Source: an uncultured Enhydrobacter sp. (GTDB lineage: Bacteria; Pseudomonadota; Gammaproteobacteria; Pseudomonadales; Moraxellaceae). Taken from it: a stretch of DNA of 64,000 nucleotides. Made by a program: the position numbers and the translations under genes. Each line of letters opens with the position of its first letter. The first letter of the stretch is position 1. The DNA lies in contig CAMIOS010000006.1 in NCBI GenBank assembly GCA_946222995.1, forward strand, positions 30,890 to 94,889, in the 5' to 3' direction. The notes beneath the pieces were generated by a model that did no database searches, was not told where the DNA came from, and was given only the letters and a program-made list of their open reading frames with translations. Shown piece after piece: positions 1 to 9,174 of the stretch.

Positions 1-192
1 ATTATGACACCTTATGCTGGGCGCATCATTAGAATTATATTTAATAATGAAATTGATATTTTAAGTGGTATTGGTAGACAAGGTGGAATACGTTTAAACA
101 ATAATGCTATTTTTCATGCAATATCAGGCAGTACATTAACCCTTATCGGTAAAGACACAAAAAATTGGCATGAAATATCTAGAAGCTATTAG
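1..192 (+). CDS. C-terminal fragment of an unidentified protein (partial at left edge)
   Basis: The frame is open from the first base and ends with TAG at 190-192. There is an ATG at 4, but no upstream sequence is available to judge it, so this is probably the last 60-odd codons of a larger gene. The visible residues are a polar, Asn-rich stretch ending in a 'STLTLIGKDTKNWHEISRS' type tail. From memory, such endings occur at the C-terminus of beta-helical polysaccharide-acting or phage tailspike-like proteins; that is inference from a short match. It converges on the capsule exporter genes, which would fit a surface-polysaccharide locus. No function can be assigned. Confidence 0.35.
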   Translation: MMTPYAGRIIRIIFNNEIDILSGIGRQGGIRLNNNAIFHAISGSTLTLIGKDTKNWHEISRSY

Positions 193-252
193 ATGAAACC
201 ATTAATAAATTTAAGAATACTTAACTAAGATAAATTTATCTTATCATAGAGA

Positions 253-900
253 TTAAAGTGTATTATATATTTTTAAAGCCTCATCTATATCGTGATACAA
301 GCTGAAATGACCTTTATCTAAAATTGCAGACATATTGCAGTAATCTTTTATATTATGCAATTCATGTGAAACAATAATCATAGCTCTATCTGCACGTTTA
401 TCAAAAAGTTCTATTTCGCATTTTCGATGAAAGCTTGCATCCCCCACAGATAGTACCTCATCAATTAAATAGCAATCGAACTCAATTGCCAGTGAAATTG
501 CAAAAGCTAGACGAGCCCGCATACCAGAAGAATACACTTTAACAGGTTCATATAAATATTTACCGAGTTCAGCAAAAGATTCTACCTTTTCTATAGCTAC
601 ATTATAATCTGTATTATAGACTCTACAAACAAATCTTACATTATCGGCACCAGTTAAACTTCCTTGAAATGCTCCGCCAAACGCTATAGGCCATGATATT
701 GACATATCTCTGACAATAGTACCTAATGTTGGCTTTTCAACGCCTCCAAGTAACCTAACTAATGTAGATTTACCGGCACCATTACGTCCTAAAATACCAA
801 TTTTTTCTCCCTTTCTAAGAGTAAAGGTAACATTATCGAGTACAGTACGATAACCATTTTTGATTGGATATTGTTTAGTAACATTATTAAGTTGAATCAA
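253..900 (-). CDS. kpsT: Capsule polysaccharide ABC transporter, ATP-binding subunit (KpsT/CtrD type)
   Basis: This is the cytoplasmic ATPase that would power export of a lipid-linked capsule polymer across the inner membrane together with the KpsM-type permease. The 215-residue protein has the usual short KpsT length. Visible motifs are Walker A GRNGAGKST (residues 38-46), the ABC signature SSGM (124-127), Walker B CYLIDE (about 143-148) and the switch histidine in SHE (about 179). Its start overlaps the end of the permease gene by 4 bp, so the two are translationally coupled. It is the last gene of the minus-strand export operon. Family membership is firm; the exact polymer exported is not shown by the sequence. 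Confidence 0.93.
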   Translation of the reverse strand: MIQLNNVTKQYPIKNGYRTVLDNVTFTLRKGEKIGILGRNGAGKSTLVRLLGGVEKPTLGTIVRDMSISWPIAFGGAFQGSLTGADNVRFVCRVYNTDYNVAIEKVESFAELGKYLYEPVKVYSSGMRARLAFAISLAIEFDCYLIDEVLSVGDASFHRKCEIELFDKRADRAMIIVSHELHNIKDYCNMSAILDKGHFSLYHDIDEALKIYNTL

Positions 901-1703
901 CTATTTGCCTCGATTTTACGTGTTATAAAACGAACTAAAAATAGCCCAATAAAAGTTAAGCTTAGATTCCAAGAGATCATATATTTAATATTTTCATATG
1001 TTGGGATTAAGTCTCCATAATACCCATGTCTTATCATCTCTGTAAAATGAACCATAGGTACATATAAAACAAAATCTTGAAAGTCTGAAGGTAACCAATA
1101 AACAAAAAATGCTGCACCTGACAACGGAAAAAGTAAATAAGTTGCCGCATGCCATAGTCTATCTAATGGCTCAGATAAATGAAGTAAAGGCCCGATCGTT
1201 AAACCTAGCGCCATAGCAAACCAAATTAAAAGCAACCAAGCAAGTGCCATATATAGAAAATTATTTGGCATCTCCATGGAGCCCAAGAATATAAAAAATA
1301 ATGAAAGCAACATTAATGACATAGTCGCACCTGCTACTTCTAATAACATTCTTGCTAAAAAAACGTCTATTACTTTAACATTACGGTGATATAAGAGACC
1401 TGTGTTTGCTTCAATTGCATTCCCTGCTCTACCTGATACATTACGCCATAAAATAACAGTTGAATAACCTGTTAGTGCAAATGGCACAATTGGTAACGAA
1501 CTTCCATGAGCTGCTCTAGTAAAATACCATAAAGTTACTACACCTAATGTAAATATCATCGGTTCAACAAATAACCAAGCAAATCCTAAGTTATGTCTAC
1601 CATAACGAGTAATAATTTCTCTCATTAGTAGAGCATATATTACTCTAATTTGGATTTTTAATGAATTAAGAAAATTATTCCGTTTAGTAGCTTGATTAAT
1701 CAT
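897..1703 (-). CDS. kpsM: Capsule polysaccharide ABC transporter permease (KpsM/CtrC type)
   Basis: A 268-residue ABC-2 type permease, the membrane channel partner of the ATPase encoded directly downstream. The sequence shows the N-terminal amphipathic LLMREIITRYGRHNLGF segment seen in KpsM, Wzm and CtrC proteins. About six hydrophobic membrane segments follow, and the tail is short and basic. It overlaps the KpsE-like gene upstream by 8 bp and the ATPase gene downstream by 4 bp, a tightly packed operon typical of proteins made in fixed ratio. The length matches the family. It is an inner-membrane protein. Confidence 0.93.
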   Translation of the reverse strand: MINQATKRNNFLNSLKIQIRVIYALLMREIITRYGRHNLGFAWLFVEPMIFTLGVVTLWYFTRAAHGSSLPIVPFALTGYSTVILWRNVSGRAGNAIEANTGLLYHRNVKVIDVFLARMLLEVAGATMSLMLLSLFFIFLGSMEMPNNFLYMALAWLLLIWFAMALGLTIGPLLHLSEPLDRLWHAATYLLFPLSGAAFFVYWLPSDFQDFVLYVPMVHFTEMIRHGYYGDLIPTYENIKYMISWNLSLTFIGLFLVRFITRKIEANS

Positions 1704-2805
1704 TATGCTCTTTTACCCCAGCTACAAATAAACGTAAAACTCCCCAAATTAATAGACCAAAAATAAACCCTGATAAAATATTTTTTAAACGATTAGGTTC
1801 TAAAGCTTGATCCGGTAATGAAGGTTGAGCAAGCGTTGCAAGATATAGCTGTTTTTGACTAAAGTCATTTTTCGCAGTTTCATAAGATGCCATTGCTGAG
1901 GCTAATTGCTTATCTGCTAGGTCTTTTTCAAGTTGTAAACGCTGATAATCAGCAGAACGGTTACTTAACGATCTATCACTCGGACCTGTTACTTGCTCTG
2001 ATTTTGATTTAATTGCATTTTGTAGCGTTTCAATTCTTAGCTTCATAGGTTCAATTTGCGGATTATCCGGGGCTAGACTTTCAGCTTGAGCAAGCTGAGT
2101 TTGTGCTTGGATTAATGCATCTTGTAATTTAGATACCTCCTGCAGAACAATCATCGACTGTCCTTCTGGATTAAATACTTCTTTATCAGTCCGGTAATTT
2201 GCTAGATTATTCGCAGCTTTAGTAGAAGCTAGCTGAGCATTTTTAACTTCTTGCTCTGAGTATTTCAATATATCGTTCTTAGCTTGTGAATTAATACGAT
2301 TAACGACTGCTTCACTTGTTTTTAATAATTGAGTATTTATCCTCTGTGCATCTTGAGGTGTATAGGCTCTGACTTGCAATTCTGAGATCGAGGATGCTGG
2401 ATCATAAACCACTTTAACTTTTTTTATAAAATAATTATAAAAACTTTCAAATGTATTATCTTGATAAAAAGTTCCAAAACGACTTAAATCATCGATTTTA
2501 GAATCAGAATATTTATCTTTAATTCCTAAATTCTGATTTAGATTCTTAACAGAATCACGAGATGTTAAATAATCTCTAACAATATAACTATCATCTGAAG
2601 AGGCATTGAAGCCAATATTTTTCAGCATTACCCCTACTCCACTTACAGATTGTTGATTAGGGCTGCGAATAACAAATTTTGACTCAGAAATATACACAGG
2701 GGATGCAATAAACCCATAATAAATAATTAGAATAATAGTAGGAATTACTACACATAACCAAAATAATGGATCATTATGCTTAAAAAATCGATTCAATGCC
2801 TTCAA
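1696..2805 (-). CDS. kpsE: Capsule export inner-membrane/periplasmic protein (KpsE/CtrB type)
   Basis: A 369-residue member of the Wzz/PCP-3 family that links the inner-membrane ABC exporter to the outer-membrane polysaccharide channel. It has one membrane helix near the N-terminus (about residues 14-33), a long periplasmic part rich in Gln, Ala and Lys that should form coiled coils (about 170-330), and a second membrane helix near the C-terminus (about 343-362). An SKFVIRSP motif just after the first helix is typical of the family. The gene ends inside the start of the permease gene (8-bp overlap). With the genes for KpsM, KpsT and the export lipoprotein, it completes the set of four transport parts. 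Confidence 0.9.
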   Translation of the reverse strand: MKALNRFFKHNDPLFWLCVVIPTIILIIYYGFIASPVYISESKFVIRSPNQQSVSGVGVMLKNIGFNASSDDSYIVRDYLTSRDSVKNLNQNLGIKDKYSDSKIDDLSRFGTFYQDNTFESFYNYFIKKVKVVYDPASSISELQVRAYTPQDAQRINTQLLKTSEAVVNRINSQAKNDILKYSEQEVKNAQLASTKAANNLANYRTDKEVFNPEGQSMIVLQEVSKLQDALIQAQTQLAQAESLAPDNPQIEPMKLRIETLQNAIKSKSEQVTGPSDRSLSNRSADYQRLQLEKDLADKQLASAMASYETAKNDFSQKQLYLATLAQPSLPDQALEPNRLKNILSGFIFGLLIWGVLRLFVAGVKEHND

Positions 2806-2832
2806 GATAATATACCTATTTTTCTAATTAAA

Positions 2833-4251
2833 TTAAACACGTGCATAATCATCGTGGTGACGTACGATATCATCTTCACCAAGATAACTACCGCATTGTA
2901 CTTCAATTAATACTAAATTTTCTTCACCCACATTAATCAAGCGGTGAATATCGCCTTTTTTGATATAAGTAGATTGATTAGTTGATAATTGTAAAGTCTG
3001 CTCACCATTGATAACTTCAGCTCTACCGGTTACCACAATCCAATGTTCACTTCTATGATGATGTTGTTGTAAACTTAATTTAGCCCCAGGATAAACGACA
3101 ATACGTTTTACTTTAAAGCCATTATCTTCATCCAGTATCGTATATGTACCCCAAGGTCGATGAGTAGTGGTATGAATTTTATAAGCATCATGATTTTGTG
3201 ATTTTAATTCATTATAGACTTTTTTAACATCTTGGCACTGATTACGGTTTACAATTAAAACTGCATCGTCAGTATCAATAATAATTAAATCTTCAAATCC
3301 AATACCTGCAATCAAACGTTGCTTTGAAAACACCATTGAATTGCTAACGTCTTTTAAAATAGTTTCACCAACGATGACATTCTCATTATCTGTGCTTTTC
3401 ATAGCATCTGCTAATGAGTCCCAAGACCCTACATCATTCCAACAAATATCACACGGTACCACAGCTATTTTCTGTGAGTTTTCCATCACCGCATAATCGA
3501 CCGATTCATCAGGTAATTTGGCAAAGGTATCGTATTGCAAACTAATTTGTTCAACGGCTTCAAAGACTTGTCGATTAGCAGTATTATAGGCAATTAATGC
3601 TAATTCATAAATATTAGAACGATGATTTTTGAGTTCTTCTAAAAACACATTGGGTCTGAAACAAAACATTCCAGAATTCCAAAGATAATTTCCACTTTTA
3701 ACATACTTATCTGCAGTGGCCAGATCAGGTTTTTCTACAAAACTCTTAACAGTATTTTCTTCGTATTGAATATAACCATAACCTGTTTCTGGTTTTGTTG
3801 GTTTAATACCAAAGGTTACTAATTTATCATTTTCTGCTAATCTTTTTGCTTGCTCAATAGCTTCAATAAAAGCTTCATCACCTTGGATTAAATGATCGGC
3901 CGCTAGAATTAATAAACAGATATCATCACCATATTTTTTTTGAGCATGAATAGCAGCTAGTGCAATAGCAGGCGCTGTATTGCGTCCTTCTGGCTCTAAG
4001 ATATAATCATTTTGATACTCATCACTAAATTCAAGTTCATCAAAATCACTTTTTGCCCGAAAAAATAAATCTTTATTAGCTACAGTAATAATTTGATTAG
4101 CGTTTCCTACTAAGCTAGCCTTTTCAAAAGCATGTTGAATTAAGCTTAGCCCACTTATTAACCGAATAAACGGTTTTGGATTTTGCTCTCTTGAGAGGGG
4201 CCATAATCTAGAACCAGAACCGCCACATAAAATTACAGGTATTAATTTCAT
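2833..4251 (-). CDS. manC: Mannose-1-phosphate guanylyltransferase / mannose-6-phosphate isomerase
   Basis: A bifunctional enzyme that makes GDP-mannose from mannose-1-phosphate and GTP and, through its C-terminal cupin domain, isomerises fructose-6-phosphate and mannose-6-phosphate. The N-terminal nucleotidyltransferase domain shows the pyrophosphorylase signature GGSGSRLWP (residues 10-18) and a later VEKPD. The C-terminal cupin shows the metal-binding HHH...E pattern at about residues 395-404. The 472-residue length is that of full type II enzymes. It lies inside the capsule export operon, 27 bp before the KpsE gene, which suggests that the capsule contains mannose or a GDP-mannose-derived sugar such as fucose or rhamnose. 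Confidence 0.95.
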   Translation of the reverse strand: MKLIPVILCGGSGSRLWPLSREQNPKPFIRLISGLSLIQHAFEKASLVGNANQIITVANKDLFFRAKSDFDELEFSDEYQNDYILEPEGRNTAPAIALAAIHAQKKYGDDICLLILAADHLIQGDEAFIEAIEQAKRLAENDKLVTFGIKPTKPETGYGYIQYEENTVKSFVEKPDLATADKYVKSGNYLWNSGMFCFRPNVFLEELKNHRSNIYELALIAYNTANRQVFEAVEQISLQYDTFAKLPDESVDYAVMENSQKIAVVPCDICWNDVGSWDSLADAMKSTDNENVIVGETILKDVSNSMVFSKQRLIAGIGFEDLIIIDTDDAVLIVNRNQCQDVKKVYNELKSQNHDAYKIHTTTHRPWGTYTILDEDNGFKVKRIVVYPGAKLSLQQHHHRSEHWIVVTGRAEVINGEQTLQLSTNQSTYIKKGDIHRLINVGEENLVLIEVQCGSYLGEDDIVRHHDDYARV

Positions 4252-4335
4252 ATATTCCTCATAATAGTTTAATTTATTTATTTAAATTCATTATGTGTTG
4301 TTAAGATTAAATATCATACTATAACAAATACTATA

Positions 4336-5514
4336 TTACAATTTTGATAAACTCAGGTATCGACTTATATAAGGATTAATATTAGCAAAATGTTTTTCCC
4401 AAGTGGGTAGCATTTCATAATTTTTCTCTATTATGCTAATTTGACACATTCTTTTAATATTTTTTGAATCTGAATAATCAATGATCGCTTGTTTCCAACT
4501 TATTCCATCTATAACTGATATTAAAGGTGCTTCACCAAAATTTAATTCCTTAAATACTGCAATATTATTAGCAATTACAGGAACTTTCTGTTGAAATGCT
4601 TGTATCAATGGTAAACCAAACCCTTCAACAAATGAAGGAAAAAGTAAAGCTTGGCTGTTTTGAACAAGATAATTGACTTCATCATCTCGACAATAATTTA
4701 GTTCAATAATATATCCTTTTAGTTCACTACTCCGCTCAAGAATATCAACTACCTGTTCTATTTCCCAACCTCTTTTACCGATAATTACTAGTTTTGGACA
4801 TTGTGTACCTAGTTCTTGTTTTAGCTCTCGCCATAAATTTAATAAAAATAAATGATTTTTTCGAGCTTCAATCGTTCCTAATATGACGAAATAGGGGGTA
4901 TTATCTATTAGCAGTTTTAATATTGAGTCTTTTTGTAGATCGATTGTTACATTTTGCTTGTTATCCTCAGTGCTTAAATGAGCCCAAATAGTAGTAGGTA
5001 ATTGATAATTATGTTTTTGACAAAAACTTCGAAACCTATCTACCGTATATTGAGAATTTGCAATAATTAAATCTCCAGAAAGCATCGTTATTAATCGTTG
5101 CAAATGCTTTTGGTATTCTCCCTGTCGACAATATTCCGGATAATCAATTGGTATAATATCATGTAAAAAATAAATTCCTCTTAATTTATACTGCGTCATC
5201 CTTTGAAGGTATAAAGGCGACTCCAGACCATTATGTGAGATATTAAGTAAATAATTTATTAAATCATTGGAGGGTTTTTTATAAAGTTTTTTATCAAAAT
5301 AACTTAGGCTGATCGACTGATTACGTATAATTTTATTAAAAAACAATTGTGAACGTTGATAAGGTAAGAATAACCAATGTGAAGGCAAACGAATGACTGC
5401 ACAACATTGTTCCCCATATTGTCTTATATATGCTATGTTTACCTTATCAACACCTGTGGCCATTTTTAATAGGCGAGCGTTATTATAAAGACGCGTAATA
5501 TCAATATATAACAT
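4336..5514 (-). CDS. Glycosyltransferase family 4 (group 1), probable capsule synthesis
   Basis: A 392-residue GT-B fold glycosyltransferase. The C-terminal half carries the diagnostic sequence VILGTIEARKNH at the start of the nucleotide-binding domain and an E-x7-E type motif around SFVEGFGLPLIQAF, which in this family contacts the sugar nucleotide. No signal peptide or membrane helix is apparent, so it should act at the cytoplasmic face of the inner membrane. It begins 5 bp after the export lipoprotein gene ends and lies upstream of manC, so GDP-mannose is a plausible donor, but that is inference from position. The gene is AT-rich compared with the downstream chromosome. Confidence 0.85.
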   Translation of the reverse strand: MLYIDITRLYNNARLLKMATGVDKVNIAYIRQYGEQCCAVIRLPSHWLFLPYQRSQLFFNKIIRNQSISLSYFDKKLYKKPSNDLINYLLNISHNGLESPLYLQRMTQYKLRGIYFLHDIIPIDYPEYCRQGEYQKHLQRLITMLSGDLIIANSQYTVDRFRSFCQKHNYQLPTTIWAHLSTEDNKQNVTIDLQKDSILKLLIDNTPYFVILGTIEARKNHLFLLNLWRELKQELGTQCPKLVIIGKRGWEIEQVVDILERSSELKGYIIELNYCRDDEVNYLVQNSQALLFPSFVEGFGLPLIQAFQQKVPVIANNIAVFKELNFGEAPLISVIDGISWKQAIIDYSDSKNIKRMCQISIIEKNYEMLPTWEKHFANINPYISRYLSLSKL

Positions 5515-5519
5515 ATATT

Positions 5520-6746
5520 TTAATTACTGAGTGTCTTAATTCCAGTTACCGAGAAGACAGTCTGACTCACCATATTTAAAAACTTAGCAAATTCGGTAGC
5601 AGGCGCATTCGATACATAGATCACGTCTTTATCTTTAATTGGAAAATTTTGTGCGACCAAATAATTCATAGGATCTTTAAGATTAAGCCGATAAACCACC
5701 GGAATTCTTCCTACACTTTTAAATTGGTCGGGCACTCTATTGAGTTGATCATACGTGAGCATCATCGGTGTTTCATAGCGAAAGATAAACACACCACGAG
5801 AATCGGCACGATTATCATTTAATCCACCGGCACGAGCTAACGCCTGCATCAATGAAATGCCGTTTGACTCATAATTTATTTCGTCGTTTTTAACGGTTGC
5901 TCCAAGCACGGTATAGCTTTTAGATTGGTAATTAACCGAAACAACATCCCCAGGCTGCAGAATAATATTTTGACGCGCATCGTTAAGGAGTTCTGACATT
6001 GGCATTTCGACTGATTGCATGCCCCGATTAACTTGTACGGTAATTCGGCTACTTGGATATTTTGTACCGCCAGCGGCAGCAATCGCATCAAGAATTCGCT
6101 CACCTTTACCGGTGAGGGGTACCCGTAAACTGTTATTGACTTCACCCACTACAGTGATATTGGCTGAGTTATTTTTGCCAATACTCACAATGGCACTGGG
6201 TTGGTTGGCTTTACGAGCAAGCCCCGCCACTATCATGTCTTGTACTTGTTGGGGCGACTTACCTGCCACATTAATTTTACCCAAAAATGGAATGGATATT
6301 TGACCATTACTATCAACCATTTGCTCAGGCAGTTTTTTCTCTGCCGAACCTGTAGTACTCGTGATATCTGAGCTGGAGCCAAATAATAATGCCGGTGGGG
6401 CTTCATAAATAGAAATAGTAAGAATATCACCTGCACGGATGACTTGTTGGACAACATTCGTGTTACGGTAATAATCAGAAAAACGCTGGGGATGTTGTAA
6501 TTGGCTTGCTCTATTAACCGTATTACCATCAATATCAATAATGGTTAGGCCAGAAGGCGTGACTGTATTATCAGGGTTTTGTATTACTGTACCTATTTCT
6601 ACTTGCTGTAGAGTAGGTCCTGAATTGGCTTGCCAATTAGAAATTTTTTGTCCTACTACGGTTTGACAGCCAGTCAAAGCTAAAGTAACACACGCTAACA
6701 CTGTCAATGACACATTATGAGTTGTCATAGTTTTGATACCTATCAT
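5520..6746 (-). CDS. Polysaccharide export outer-membrane lipoprotein (Wza/KpsD/CtrA type)
   Basis: Forms the outer-membrane channel for capsule polymer. The N-terminus is a lipoprotein signal peptide with lipobox LTGC; the acylated Cys is residue 27 from the first ATG. The body contains the polysaccharide export (Poly_export) domain with GDILTISIYE around residues 102-112, followed by SLBB-type repeats (VTVVGEVNN... and YTVLGATVKN...). The length of 408 residues suits CtrA/Wza proteins. A second ATG at codon 7 (6728) has an equally modest purine-rich stretch upstream and gives a more usual signal peptide, so the exact start is open. It is the first gene of the minus-strand capsule operon. 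Confidence 0.92.
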   Translation of the reverse strand: MIGIKTMTTHNVSLTVLACVTLALTGCQTVVGQKISNWQANSGPTLQQVEIGTVIQNPDNTVTPSGLTIIDIDGNTVNRASQLQHPQRFSDYYRNTNVVQQVIRAGDILTISIYEAPPALLFGSSSDITSTTGSAEKKLPEQMVDSNGQISIPFLGKINVAGKSPQQVQDMIVAGLARKANQPSAIVSIGKNNSANITVVGEVNNSLRVPLTGKGERILDAIAAAGGTKYPSSRITVQVNRGMQSVEMPMSELLNDARQNIILQPGDVVSVNYQSKSYTVLGATVKNDEINYESNGISLMQALARAGGLNDNRADSRGVFIFRYETPMMLTYDQLNRVPDQFKSVGRIPVVYRLNLKDPMNYLVAQNFPIKDKDVIYVSNAPATEFAKFLNMVSQTVFSVTGIKTLSN

Positions 6747-6884
6747 CTAAGCACGCCTAACAAATTGAATCAATATAGTATAATGCAAAAGGTTTTTGAA
6801 ATATATGTTTTAAAATTCTCGTTCACCATATTTTACATAATCGATCGATGTAAAAATAATGTTAGAATATACCCAATCATACGA

Positions 6885-6917
6885 TAAAAAAACAGATAGC
6901 CAAAATGACTATCTGTT
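6885..6917 (-). terminator. Rho-independent terminator after sucD
   Basis: Read on the minus strand, the 9-bp stem AACAGATAG / CTATCTGTT with a 9-base loop is followed directly by a run of seven T. It lies 26 bp past the sucD stop codon and separates the TCA cluster from the capsule operon. The first arm in window coordinates is 6909-6917 and the second 6891-6899. Confidence 0.85.
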
Positions 6918-6942
6918 CAATTATTTTTAATAAATCTGACAC

Positions 6943-7845
6943 TTACCAACCTGTCACTTCTTTGACTTTTTCGCCAATTTTTGAAGGGTCACGGGTGTAA
7001 GCAATGCCAGCTGCTTCAAAGGCCTTGAATTTTTCTTCGGCTGTACCACTACCGCCAGAGATAATCGCGCCCGCGTGTCCCATACGTTTACCTTTAGGTG
7101 CAGTCACACCAGCGATATAACCGATCACAGGTTTGGTCACGTGGTCTTTGACATAAGCTGCCGCTTCTTCTTCAGCGGTACCACCGATCTCACCGATTAG
7201 TACAATCGCTTCGGTTTGTGGGTCATCTTGCAAAAGTTTTAACGCATCGATTTGATTCATCCCTGGGATAGGGTCACCACCGATACCAATACACGTTGAT
7301 TGACCAAATCCTAATTTAGTCGTTTGTGCAACCGCTTCATAGGTCAAGGTACCAGAACGTGAGATGATGCCGACTTTACCTTCTTGGTGAATGTGACCAG
7401 GCATGATACCGATTTTACATTTACCTGGGCTAATCACACCGGGACAGTTTGGTCCAACCATACGGATGATTTGTTCACCTTTGGCAGTCAAGTCAGCGTT
7501 TACGTTTTCTAGATAACGTTTGGCTTTTAACATGTCAAGGGTTGGAACACCTTCGGTAATCACAACAATCAGTTTTACGCCTGAATTGATGGCTTCAACG
7601 ATTGAATCGAGCACGAATGGTGCAGGTACGAAGATCACTGTGGCATCTGCCCCGGTTGCTTTTACCGCATCATCCATGGTATCAAAAACTGGTAAGCCAA
7701 GATGGGTAGTACCGCCTTTACCTGGGGTCACACCGCCAACGATTTTTGTGCCATAAGCAATTGATTGCTCTGAGTGCAATGTACCATTTTTACCGGTAAA
7801 ACCTTGTACCAAGACTTTGGTATCTTTATCAATTAGAACGCTCAT
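6943..7845 (-). CDS. sucD: Succinyl-CoA synthetase alpha subunit
   Basis: Catalyses, with SucC, the substrate-level phosphorylation step succinyl-CoA to succinate in the TCA cycle. The 300-residue protein has the N-terminal CoA-binding Rossmann part (QGFTGKNGTLHSEQ) and the ligase domain. The phosphorylated active-site histidine is H257 in GHAGAIISGG. It is the last gene of the minus-strand sdh-suc cluster, 53 bp after sucC, and is followed by a strong terminator. Length and motifs are those of ordinary bacterial SucD. Confidence 0.98.
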   Translation of the reverse strand: MSVLIDKDTKVLVQGFTGKNGTLHSEQSIAYGTKIVGGVTPGKGGTTHLGLPVFDTMDDAVKATGADATVIFVPAPFVLDSIVEAINSGVKLIVVITEGVPTLDMLKAKRYLENVNADLTAKGEQIIRMVGPNCPGVISPGKCKIGIMPGHIHQEGKVGIISRSGTLTYEAVAQTTKLGFGQSTCIGIGGDPIPGMNQIDALKLLQDDPQTEAIVLIGEIGGTAEEEAAAYVKDHVTKPVIGYIAGVTAPKGKRMGHAGAIISGGSGTAEEKFKAFEAAGIAYTRDPSKIGEKVKEVTGW

Positions 7846-7898
7846 TTTTTTTCCTTATTAAAAATTTTTATTGCAAATAATTTCAATAGAATCAACCA

Positions 7899-9074
7899 TT
7901 AAGCGTTTTTAACGGCATCAACAATTTTTTGTCCAGCTTCTGATAGACCTTGGGCAGAAATCAGTTTTAAGCCAGACTCATCAAGAATTTTCGCACCCAA
8001 TTCAGCGTTGTTACCTTCAAGACGCACGACCACAGGTACCGTCACATTGACTTCTTTAACCGCAGCGATAATCGCTTCGGCAATCATGTCACAACGTACG
8101 ATACCACCGAAGATGTTAATCAACACACCTTTCACTGATTTGTCTTCAAGAATCAATTTGAACGCTTCAACCACACGCTCTTTGGTCGCACCACCACCCA
8201 CATCTAGGAAGTTCGCTGGCTGACCGCCGTATAATTTAATAATATCCATGGTCGCCATGGCAAGACCGGCACCATTAACCATACAGCCAATATTACCTTC
8301 TAAAGCAACGTAGTTTAGATCAAATTCTGAGGCTTTAAGCTCACGCTCATTTTCTTGGGTTTTATCACGTTGTGCAGCAATTTTTGGTAAACGATACAGC
8401 GCGTTTGAGTCAATACCGATTTTGGCATCCACACACGCAAGCTCACCGTTTTTACGTACTGCCAATGGGTTGATTTCAAATAAGGCAAAATCATTTTCAA
8501 CAAAGGCTTTATACGCACCGGTCATGAGTTTGGCAAATTCGTTAATTTGCTTGTCTTTTAGACCTAATTTGAACGCCACTTCACGAGCTTGGTTTGGTTG
8601 TAAGCCGACCAGTGGGTCCACTTCGACTTTTAGGATTTTTTCTGGGGTGTCATGAGCAACTTGCTCAATTTCCACGCCACCTTCAGTTGATGCCATAAAG
8701 GTAACACGACGGCTAGAACGGTCTACAACGGCGCCAAGATACAGCTCAGTTTCAATAGGATACATATCTTCGGCCACCAACACACTATTTACAGGCTGAC
8801 CGTTGGCATCTGTTTGATAAGTCACCAAATTTTTACCGATAAGCTCGTCTGCAATTTGTTTGGCTTCTTCACGCGTTTTGGCGATTTTTACGCCACCTGC
8901 TTTACCACGTCCGCCGGCATGTACTTGGGCTTTGATAACCACTGCCCCTGCATTGCCCGCCATTTTGTCAAATGCTGCGGCTGCTTCATCGCCATTTTTT
9001 GCCACGATACCTTCTTGTACTGGCAAGCCATAGCTTTTTAATAATTCTTTGGCTTGATACTCATGTAAATTCAT
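7899..9074 (-). CDS. sucC: Succinyl-CoA synthetase beta subunit (ADP/GDP-forming)
   Basis: Partner of SucD; it carries the ATP-grasp nucleotide-binding domain and the C-terminal ligase domain. I chose the ATG at 9074 because the protein then begins MNLHEYQAKELL, the conserved start of all SucC proteins, and AGAGGA lies just upstream at a good distance. An open frame continues 25 codons further, but that stretch holds an intercistronic hairpin and no family similarity. Visible motifs include KAQVHAGGRGKAGG in the ATP-grasp domain and NIFGGIVRCD in the C-terminal domain. The product is 391 residues, close to the E. coli 388. Confidence 0.97.
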   Translation of the reverse strand: MNLHEYQAKELLKSYGLPVQEGIVAKNGDEAAAAFDKMAGNAGAVVIKAQVHAGGRGKAGGVKIAKTREEAKQIADELIGKNLVTYQTDANGQPVNSVLVAEDMYPIETELYLGAVVDRSSRRVTFMASTEGGVEIEQVAHDTPEKILKVEVDPLVGLQPNQAREVAFKLGLKDKQINEFAKLMTGAYKAFVENDFALFEINPLAVRKNGELACVDAKIGIDSNALYRLPKIAAQRDKTQENERELKASEFDLNYVALEGNIGCMVNGAGLAMATMDIIKLYGGQPANFLDVGGGATKERVVEAFKLILEDKSVKGVLINIFGGIVRCDMIAEAIIAAVKEVNVTVPVVVRLEGNNAELGAKILDESGLKLISAQGLSEAGQKIVDAVKNA

Positions 9075-9136
9075 GAATGTGTCCTCTTGTTTTGGTTTAA
9101 ATTTTATTAAAACGTGTCTACAAATCTTACTACAAA

Positions 9137-9161
9137 AAGTGAGCGACATGAGCGCTTACTT
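9137..9161 (-). other. Intercistronic hairpin between lpd and sucC
   Basis: Inverted repeat AAGTGAGCG / CGCTTACTT (one G-U pair, 7-base loop). On the minus strand it is followed by a short T run (TTTTTG), so it could act as a partial terminator or as an mRNA end-protecting stem between lpd and sucC. Similar stems occur in other gaps of this cluster. Confidence 0.55.
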
Positions 9162-9174
9162 TTATCATCTTTAA

